A stretch of DNA of 64,000 bases, taken from assembly GCA_029260765.1 (NCBI GenBank), contig JAJDCP010000087.1, positions 41,443-105,442 of the forward strand, given 5' to 3'. Made by a program: the position numbers and the translations under genes. Positions 26,701 to 31,688 of this stretch are shown here, piece after piece. How positions within the stretch are numbered: position 1 is the first letter of the stretch; every line of letters starts with the position of its first letter. A model generated the notes under the pieces. It did no database searches. It saw only the letters and a program-made list of their open reading frames with translations, and was not told the origin of the DNA. The stretch is from Planctomycetota bacterium (GTDB lineage Bacteria > Planctomycetota > J058 > JAJDCP01).

Positions 26701-28866
26701 CACCGCGCCCGCTGGTCCGGGCGCACGCCCACGGTGACGTTCACCGAGGACAAGGACCAGTTCTTCTCCGGAAGCAACATCGTGTCGACGCTGAGTGCCA
26801 CCACCGCAGGCACCCTGGGGTGGGTGGATGCTGCGGGACTGGAGCAACTCGCGCGTGGGGTGCCGAGCGACGTGCGCGTGATCGTCAGCGCTGGGAAGGG
26901 CCTGGTTGACGAAGACGCGCTGCTCTCCTTCCTGAGGCGTAACCCCGACGCCGAGGCGCGACTCGACGTGCTCATCGGGGAGCACGGTGGCCGGGCCCAT
27001 CTCAAGCTCGTCGACGACCAGGGCCTTCCCCTCAAGAACGTCCGGGTCACTGGCCACACGGCCGCCGCGGTCCGGGAGGTGCGGCGGCTGAAGGTGTTCA
27101 AGGCGCTCCACAACCTGCGTCATCTGATCGATGGCCGACTCCCGCCCGACATCATCAACAACACCAGCAGCCCGAACGCCCATCAGAGCATCGTCGAGAT
27201 TGAGGGGCTCAAGTTCTTCCGCATGGAGGTGCCCTCGCCCGTGGCGCGTCTGCTCGTCATCGAGCCTCTGCCACCGCCGCTCGTGCTCCAGATCCAGCAG
27301 CAGTTCGGGGATGTCAGCTTCGACATGCTTCTGGAGGAATCGGAGCTGGTGCAGACGGATGGCCGCTGGAGCCCAGGGATCAACACTCACCTCAACGCCA
27401 TCGTGGCCGCCCGGTCGTACGACTATTGCCTGGGGTATTGCAACGCAGACTTCGACGCGGCTTTCTTCGAGGCAGCCGGCTTGAAGGGGCTCGTGCTCTT
27501 CGCCACCGCAGTCCATCACATCGATCTCGCAGCGGCGACCGCCGCGGGGACGCTGGTCACGAGCTCGCCCGGATTCACCACCGTCGCCGTCGCCGAGCAG
27601 AACATCTGCATGGCGTTGGATGCGCTGTTCGGACGCTGCGTGCAGGACTTCGTCTCGGCCGAGACGACGGCGCTCCACCAACTCGATGCGCTGGCCCCGG
27701 AGCCGGCGCGGACCGTGGCGCAGATCCTCTGGTTCATGCTGCTCAAGAGCGCGCTGCGCCTCGATGCGATGTACGAGTTCGGGGCCAGTAGCAAGTATGT
27801 GCGCACCGGGCTGCGCCGCGACGCGACGGTCTACCATCACCAGCTCGGCCAGCACCAGGACGCGGGCATCGACAGCAGCCTCGGGATCATCGGTCTCGAC
27901 GAGGTAGGCATCCACCTCGTAGAGCTGGCCGTGGTCCACGAGCTCTCGACGATCTACGTGTTGGAAGAGGAGTACGCGCGCCTGGCCCCGCTAGACCGAG
28001 CCAGGCTGGAACGGCTGGCGGATGCCATGCGCGAAGTCTCCACGACGGAGGGCCTGTCGGTGCACATCCGCGCCGTCGAGAGCGACGTGCTGATCGAGCG
28101 AGCGACATACTTCATCAAGACGCCCGCAGCGTACCGCGACGCGTCCACGAGGGAGCTCAGGTCCCGGAGCGCGATCGCCGTGCAGGCCGACGCCGTCTAC
28201 CTCAACGACCTCAGCGCGCTCGAGCGTTCGTTCATCGGCCTGACCTTCGGGGTGCAGGGCCTGGGCCGGATCGGTGAGGCCGTGGTGCAGCGCGCGCTCG
28301 CGCTGGGGGCGACAACCATCGTCTGCCAGCGCAACCCGGACCGTCCGCGCTACCAACAGAAGCTGGAGCGGCTGCGGCGCCTCGCCCGCGACCGCTCCTT
28401 AGCCCTCGGGTGTGCGCTCGACGTCGCCTATGTCGACAAGGAGACGCTGTTCCGAAGCAGCAACGTCGTGACGACCCTGGCATCGACCACGTCATCGACC
28501 CGCTTCTGGGTCGATGGTGAGGCGCTCGACATGCTGGGCAGCCAGGCGAAAGGACCCGTGCGGATCTTCATCAACGCGGGCAAGGGGCTGTTGAACGAGG
28601 CTGCGCTCGAGCCGTACCTGCAGAAGCATCCCGAAGTCGAGGTACGGCTGGACGTGCTTTCCGACGAGCAAAGGGGGGGCGCCGGGCAGCGGTTCAGGGA
28701 CCACGAGGGCCGGCCCTTGGCAAACCTGAAGATCGCCGGCCACACGGCGGCGGCCGTTCCGCAGCTGCGGCGGCTGAAGGTGTTCAACGCCCTGAGCAAC
28801 CTGCGGCTGTACATCGATGGAGGCAGGCCCAACCACATCGTCAATCCGGATGTCCTGGCCGAGTGA
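23773..28866 (+). CDS. AceK-like pseudokinase fused to two tandem 2-hydroxyacid-dehydrogenase-like modules
   Basis: A 1697-residue protein from ATG 23773 (GGAGG seven bases upstream). Residues 1-550 resemble AceK, the isocitrate dehydrogenase kinase/phosphatase: VFKIIRRD with ATP lysine K326, then FSAELLDLLAAEQSEDIILR, HLAAMGFVPGTLSLEHFGLT and FRAVHGDLFLPAFW. AceK's active-site Asp/Asn residues are changed: GDxLxKNFG is GTLSLEHFG (Thr442, His447) and YDYDE is LNNAA (459-463). Residues 575-1133 and 1134-1697 are two copies of one module: VAEQNI, a GLSEVG/GLDEVG loop, a GLGRIG Rossmann loop (933-938 and 1496-1501), AGKGLVDEDAL/AGKGLLNEAAL and a closing GHTAAAV. These match D-2-hydroxyacid dehydrogenases, with extra sequence between the glycine loops. 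Function is unknown; a nucleotide-sensing regulator is one possibility. Confidence 0.85.
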   Translation: MDSRLEPLTATLHRQFLAYHEELLSLSKRAPALFIAGDWDQRLGDDLRRIKLYRRNLDTSAASAREILGEASGDRALWTAARRRFRERYADELATSYFTSAMRRVFTPYGASVEFDDDGIPLALVDPSPILRRFPIRDSAALGKVIVAGLVDSVFSAACSPQVHTDVDLLGDVVRAQLPEGRALRALELLSMPFFRGSGAYLVGCFRTNAEPVPVVISLTRSADGVSVDAVVAGFRKARTFLLSSTRSAFTVQTQRYQELYSFLQRLFPNANPAYILEVFGFTQPAKISLLRQLRRRLRHGDQFEYIGTGPVSMVLGLDGFPWVFKIIRRDHPDRQVAIRDFARVHAVDWLGQVLGSLDYRNVAIPKASFSAELLDLLAAEQSEDIILREEDLVLGRAYVVRRIVPVHQQLDTASKREAERVLLDVGWNIKHLAAMGFVPGTLSLEHFGLTTWNRVVYLNNAALYDIRRFHFSGNGEGEPAAPICVPRAEDGIITASPQAFEQELGIPQEHQDVFRAVHGDLFLPAFWQDRRRSILDGRYPEVFPYASRSRVESARFRRSVWDELQRASHTAQAHRIHLVLAHLAIVDVELAGLSFLRLEVRHANARVLVLEPIGPEIIAQLHRHLQDVTFDILQSKSEVIEASGQWTPGIHGKLKALVQVRDYDYVIGYVNETFDAEFFRLARLKGFLLLSTGTHNIDVAAATATLTVVTNAPGPTTTTVAEQNIGLILEAVFCRSLARREGPLRPAHEHMSASVLAQLMWLSLLKEALRLEDMFSFGASDHYVRTGVGDHATVYHDQVGQNLEAGIQRSVGVLGLSEVGLRLVELAVAHEVSTIYLHDQEHAALPDAALQRIEQMLAVVREVSPTVGLCIRLVPVPLKELHERADYLFETRTDALEVAPHDGQLCYHAGRLAVGNVAAISALRDLVLGIQGLGRIGDAVAQRALVLGFDILVHQRNPERAKYRNKRERLDKLAAHRARWSGRTPTVTFTEDKDQFFSGSNIVSTLSATTAGTLGWVDAAGLEQLARGVPSDVRVIVSAGKGLVDEDALLSFLRRNPDAEARLDVLIGEHGGRAHLKLVDDQGLPLKNVRVTGHTAAAVREVRRLKVFKALHNLRHLIDGRLPPDIINNTSSPNAHQSIVEIEGLKFFRMEVPSPVARLLVIEPLPPPLVLQIQQQFGDVSFDMLLEESELVQTDGRWSPGINTHLNAIVAARSYDYCLGYCNADFDAAFFEAAGLKGLVLFATAVHHIDLAAATAAGTLVTSSPGFTTVAVAEQNICMALDALFGRCVQDFVSAETTALHQLDALAPEPARTVAQILWFMLLKSALRLDAMYEFGASSKYVRTGLRRDATVYHHQLGQHQDAGIDSSLGIIGLDEVGIHLVELAVVHELSTIYVLEEEYARLAPLDRARLERLADAMREVSTTEGLSVHIRAVESDVLIERATYFIKTPAAYRDASTRELRSRSAIAVQADAVYLNDLSALERSFIGLTFGVQGLGRIGEAVVQRALALGATTIVCQRNPDRPRYQQKLERLRRLARDRSLALGCALDVAYVDKETLFRSSNVVTTLASTTSSTRFWVDGEALDMLGSQAKGPVRIFINAGKGLLNEAALEPYLQKHPEVEVRLDVLSDEQRGGAGQRFRDHEGRPLANLKIAGHTAAAVPQLRRLKVFNALSNLRLYIDGGRPNHIVNPDVLAE

Positions 28867-29040
28867 GTTGCGAGGCGCCCGGCACGATCTCAAGGAGCTG
28901 CTCGGCCTGGACGTTCCGCTCCTGTACAGCCGTGCATCAAGACTTGGGGAGAGCGGATGGCAGTCATCGACGCAGAGCTCGCACAGACTTCCTGAGCGGT
29001 AGTTCTTTCCGTGCTCAACCCAAGGAACAAGAGGTTGCTC

Positions 29041-29104
29041 AACAAACGACTACGCCGCAAGAGGCCATCGCCCGTGCGACGCATCAAAAGCTCCCTGGGT
29101 TGGA
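29041..29104 (-). repeat. Degraded copy of tRNA-Asn 3' end and terminator
   Basis: This stretch aligns with 30242-30305, which covers the intact tRNA-Asn 3' end and its terminator. The 13 bases acgccgcaagagg are identical, and gcatcaaaagctccctgggt differs at two positions from gcatcgaaagctccccgggt. The upstream A-rich stretch also matches. The pairing of the terminator stem is lost. It looks like an old attachment-site-type duplication. Confidence 0.6.
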
Positions 29105-29206
29105 GGCTGTACGAACTTGCGCTGTGCGGCACCGTTTCGCTGTCATCATGCACCGGAGGCGGCGTGGGAGGTATGAGCTTCGGGTGGGGTGTTGACCTGT
29201 CAATCC

Positions 29207-29236
29207 TTGACACTCCTACCAATCTGGGTGTATCCT
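29207..29236 (+). promoter_or_regulatory. Promoter of the GNAT toxin-antitoxin operon
   Basis: A perfect -35 box TTGACA (29207-29212) is followed after 18 bases by TATCCT (29231-29236). The ribosome binding site and ATG 29277 lie about 40 bases downstream, and an operator-like palindrome follows immediately. Confidence 0.6.
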
Positions 29237-29242
29237 CAGAAG

Positions 29243-29260
29243 TGAGTAAAATGTTACTCA
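29243..29260. promoter_or_regulatory. Operator palindrome TGAGTAA-N4-TTACTCA
   Basis: A perfect inverted repeat with seven-base arms and a four-base spacer sits just after the -10 box and before the ribosome binding site. This position fits autorepression by the antitoxin. Confidence 0.65.
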
Positions 29261-29276
29261 TTTCATGGAGGATGTC

Positions 29277-29642
29277 ATGAGTCGATTTCAGGCGCAGATC
29301 GATCCGCCCACTGAGGAGGAACTGGAGTTTCTGCGTCAACGCCTCGGTCTTCAAAAGAACCAGAAGGCAAACCTGCTCCGTGAGATTACGACATTGGCTT
29401 CTTGGTGTGTCCGGCTCGCCAGCGAGGGCCAGAAGGATCTACCGATCAGCTCGAACCCGGTCCTTGATAGTATTCGTCGGAAGCACAACCAGTCTGCCAC
29501 ACTGGCATTGTCTGTTGAAGAAGCAGCACGACTCAGGGAGGTCATGGAGACACCATTTGTTCCGACTGCCGGCCTCAAAAAGGCTCTGGCTCGCCTGGCT
29601 TCCGTTGAAAGACTACCTCCTGCAATCAGCTGGTCTGAATGA
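29277..29642 (+). CDS. Probable antitoxin of GNAT toxin-antitoxin pair
   Basis: A 121-residue protein with no clear named family. The ATG at 29277 is chosen because GGAGG lies five bases upstream; the ATG at 29265 is part of that ribosome binding site. The N-terminus SRFQAQIDPPTEEELEFLRQ RLGLQKNQ-type sequence suggests a short DNA-binding and dimerisation region, and the rest is helical (SVEEAARLREVMETPFVPTA). Its stop overlaps the acetyltransferase start (ATGA), and its promoter carries an operator palindrome, so it probably represses the operon and blocks the partner. Known antitoxins of GNAT toxins are mostly DUF1778 ribbon-helix-helix proteins; this one is not an obvious member. Confidence 0.6.
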   Translation: MSRFQAQIDPPTEEELEFLRQRLGLQKNQKANLLREITTLASWCVRLASEGQKDLPISSNPVLDSIRRKHNQSATLALSVEEAARLREVMETPFVPTAGLKKALARLASVERLPPAISWSE

Positions 29643-30181
29643 GGAGTGCGCCGGGTCCGAGACCTTATCTGGAGCCCCTATGCAAGGCGCACCGCAAGCT
29701 GATTGGGAAGTTCCGTTCCTCGAATTCTAGCCTTACCAACTACCTCAAGCGTTTCGCCCTCCGTCATCAGGAGACGGATTTCTTGAGTGGCACTACGTTG
29801 GCGATTCTTGGGATTGACGACAAGAAGTACATTGCGGGGTTCTTCTCCCTCGCCCCCGTCTCGGTAGATCGGACACCTGCACAGAAAGTCGAATCTCTGC
29901 AGAGACTGCCCAGGTTCCCCATCCCCGGCATCCTTTTGGCTCAACTAGCCGTTGACGAAAGAGCCAGAGGTCAGGGACTTGGACGATACCTCTTTGAGGA
30001 GGCTTTGGGACGTGCCCTTCGAGTCGTCCAGGACGGCCCACTGCGTGCCCGCTTGTTTGTCGCCGATGCTGTTGATGAAGCCGCTGTGCGATTCTATGAG
30101 CACTTTGGAATGACTCGTCTGGCAGAGGGCTTCCCTGCGAGAATGGTCCTGGACCTGAAGAAGATCATCGATGGCTCGTAA
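29639..30181 (+). CDS. GNAT-family toxin-like acetyltransferase (TacT/AtaT-like)
   Basis: A 180-residue GNAT protein. The core is LAQLAVDERARGQGLGRYLF with the acetyl-CoA loop RGQGLG, followed by ARLFVADAVDEAAVRFYEHF (the conserved tyrosine at the end). The N-terminal segment FALRHQETDFLSGTTLAILG matches the substrate-side region of tRNA-acetylating toxins such as TacT and AtaT, which block the amino group of charged tRNA. The ATGA overlap with a small upstream gene that has its own operator supports a type II toxin-antitoxin pair. A non-toxin acetyltransferase remains possible. The gene lies directly beside tRNA-Asn. Confidence 0.8.
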   Translation: MRSAPGPRPYLEPLCKAHRKLIGKFRSSNSSLTNYLKRFALRHQETDFLSGTTLAILGIDDKKYIAGFFSLAPVSVDRTPAQKVESLQRLPRFPIPGILLAQLAVDERARGQGLGRYLFEEALGRALRVVQDGPLRARLFVADAVDEAAVRFYEHFGMTRLAEGFPARMVLDLKKIIDGS

Positions 30182-30241
30182 TCGTCTGTGTTGCATTGGG
30201 AGAGAACGGGGTGTCTTTCTCCAATCTGCAGGAAAGAGCCC

Positions 30242-30305
30242 CACAAACAAAAACGCCGCAAGAGGTTAGCCTCTGCGGCGCATCGAAAGCTCCCCGGGTA
30301 GGACT
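30242..30305 (-). repeat. Intact member of the tRNA-Asn 3'-end repeat pair
   Basis: This covers the 3' part of tRNA-Asn and its terminator and is the parent of the decayed copy at 29041-29104. The two copies flank the 1.2-kb GNAT toxin-antitoxin segment, as attL and attR would. Confidence 0.55.
30244..30280 (-). terminator. Rho-independent terminator of tRNA-Asn
   Basis: Hairpin 30254-30280 (CGCCGC-A-AGAGG, loop TTAG, CCTCT-GCGGCG) is followed on the minus strand by GTTTTTGTTTG. It lies ten bases downstream of the tRNA 3' end. Confidence 0.8.
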
Positions 30306-30361
30306 CGAACCTACAACTTAGCGGTTAACAGCCGCTCACTCTACCATTGAGTTACCGAGGA
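30290..30361 (-). tRNA. tRNA-Asn (anticodon GTT)
   Basis: On the minus strand the gene begins TCCTCGG at 30361 and ends CCGGGGA at 30291, with discriminator G at 30290. The acceptor stem pairs fully apart from one G-T. The D-arm (GGTA...), anticodon loop CTGTTAA with GTT for Asn, and T-arm TTCGAGTCC are all present. CCA is not encoded. A terminator follows directly. Confidence 0.95.
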
Positions 30362-30422
30362 ATGAATTCGCGGACGGAGTCTATCAAATCCCGGCGGCCA
30401 CTCAAGGACCGACAGGGTTTTT

Positions 30423-30626
30423 TTATACCGCCTCGTCTTCCTTCTTCTCTTTCTTCTTCTTCTTGGCCTTGAGGATGAAGGTGCGCACCTTCGGCAGCTT
30501 GAAGATCGAGTCGCCGTCGCGCCACTTTCCCTCTTTCTTCAGCTTCAAAATGCGCTCGTAACGGGACAGCACACTGCGCTGACGCGCCAGGCCGGATTTG
30601 ACCACGAGACTCTTATGCAATGACAC
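30423..30626 (-). CDS. Small basic protein of PVC bacteria
   Basis: A 67-residue, very basic protein: SLHKSLVVKSGLARQRSVLS, RYERILKLKKEGKWRDGDSI and FKLPKVRTFILKAKKKKK. It matches from memory the small basic protein conserved in Chlamydiae, Verrucomicrobia and Planctomycetes (MSLH...RSVLxRFERIxxLKxxGKW...GLPK). It is considered ribosome- or RNA-associated, but its function is not established. It lies between tRNA-Asn and the DUF89 gene, six bases downstream of the latter's stop, and may be cotranscribed with it. It is the strongest taxonomic hint in the window. Confidence 0.85.
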   Translation of the reverse strand: MSLHKSLVVKSGLARQRSVLSRYERILKLKKEGKWRDGDSIFKLPKVRTFILKAKKKKKEKKEDEAV

Positions 30627-30632
30627 GGTGTA

Positions 30633-31478
30633 TTACCTCTTCGTCAACACGAGGTCGCCCTGGGAAACCCCGAGATCGAAGGCATAGCACGGGCACTTGA
30701 CTGACATCAAGAAGTAGGCCCCCCGCTCTTGTCCGACAAAACTTCCGTAGTTCGCTTGGCCTTTGACGATCACGACGTCGGCTTCACGGTACCGTTTCTG
30801 GAAATCTGTCGATTGCAGCGGAAGACGTGCGCCCGCGACGCCTCCGAAATCCAATACCTCACAAACCGACTCCAGATCAGTGGCCTCTGTGCCGGCAAGC
30901 GTCGCCCGGTTCAGGAACTGGGAGAGGCCGACGGCAGCCGTGATCTGGCACTGTTTCTTGGCAATTTCCGCCATCAGGAGCTTGTCGAAGACCAGCTCCC
31001 CGGAATTGTTGAGAACATACAGAACCGTCTGGGCCTTGTCTACATCTTCTCGGAGTTCCTCGAGGTCGGACACCGTCCAGGGAGTTGCGCGCGCCCTCGC
31101 GAGCAGCTGAGGAAGCGTAAGTACATCACGGAAGCAGACTTGCACCTCGTTGCCCACCGCCGCCAGCCGGACGGCCAGCCCGAAGGGGTCCGAGCTCGCC
31201 TCGAGTGCCTCACGCAACGTCGGCTCGAAGGCCAGCGCCAGCCGGTTCTGCTCTTCGCGGGTGGGCTGGAAAGGGTCGTGGACGCCCAGCACTTCGTGGG
31301 TCTTTTTCAGGCATTCGGCCGCGACCGCCGCGGGTGGCATGTCGAACTCGGCGTCGGAGAGCACCTTCATCGAGGCAGCCATCACCCGCCGCAACAGCCA
31401 CTCGTTGTTGTCTACGGCTCGGGCCGTAGCGAGCACCTTGTTGAGGATGCAGGGAATGCAGTCGGGGCGCGTCTTCAT
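30633..31478 (-). CDS. DUF89 metal-dependent phosphatase-like protein (AF1104-like)
   Basis: A 281-residue protein of the DUF89/ARMT1-like family. The N-terminal pair CIPC (Cys7, Cys10), YREADVVIVKGQANYGSF and the closing cysteine segment YFLMSVKCPCYAFDLGVSQG are typical of the prokaryotic stand-alone type, proposed to be damage-control phosphatases for over-phosphorylated or glycated metabolites. The family's metal-site motif DNAGExxxD is here NNSGELVFD (157-165), so one Asp is Asn. This may change metal binding or activity. It is followed by the small basic protein gene. Confidence 0.85.
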   Translation of the reverse strand: MKTRPDCIPCILNKVLATARAVDNNEWLLRRVMAASMKVLSDAEFDMPPAAVAAECLKKTHEVLGVHDPFQPTREEQNRLALAFEPTLREALEASSDPFGLAVRLAAVGNEVQVCFRDVLTLPQLLARARATPWTVSDLEELREDVDKAQTVLYVLNNSGELVFDKLLMAEIAKKQCQITAAVGLSQFLNRATLAGTEATDLESVCEVLDFGGVAGARLPLQSTDFQKRYREADVVIVKGQANYGSFVGQERGAYFLMSVKCPCYAFDLGVSQGDLVLTKR

Positions 31479-31625
31479 CGCTGTGCTGGCCCTGGGTGCA
31501 ACGGAGCGGGCCGGACCGCAGAGTCGCTGCTCTCCCTCCGCAAGTCCGTGGTCTCTCCGTTGTATGCCAAGCGTCCAGAGCCGTCAACTCCGCCAAGTTT
31601 GCTCCAGCCAGACACCTGGAGCCAA

Positions 31626-31643
31626 CGGTCGGGGCCCCGACCG
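31626..31643. repeat. Perfect 18-base palindrome between DUF89 and AI-2E genes
   Basis: CGGTCGGGGCCCCGACCG is its own reverse complement. It lies downstream of the AI-2E family gene and upstream of the DUF89 start. It may be part of a terminator stem or a binding site; no T-tract follows. Confidence 0.4.
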
Positions 31644-31688
31644 ACCGGCGGACAACGTCCGGCGCTGGCGCAGCGAAATCGTCTATCC

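Larger units (their letters stand above)
28867..29276. other. Intergenic region with decayed tRNA 3'-end copy and TA promoter
   Basis: A 410-base stretch without a gene. It contains a degraded copy of the tRNA-Asn 3' end and terminator (29041-29104), a TTGAC-CT-GTCAA palindrome (29192-29203) and the promoter and operator of the following toxin-antitoxin operon, listed separately. Confidence 0.6.

Noticed and set aside
24919..27939. A 1006-residue open frame on the minus strand
   Set aside because: It lies wholly antisense to the 1697-residue fusion gene, whose motifs are convincing. The frame is open because of high GC and biased third positions. Its translation is low-complexity.
31479..31688. 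A small gene between the DUF89 and AI-2E genes
   Set aside because: Frames here are short and antisense-like; only an 18-base palindrome stands out.
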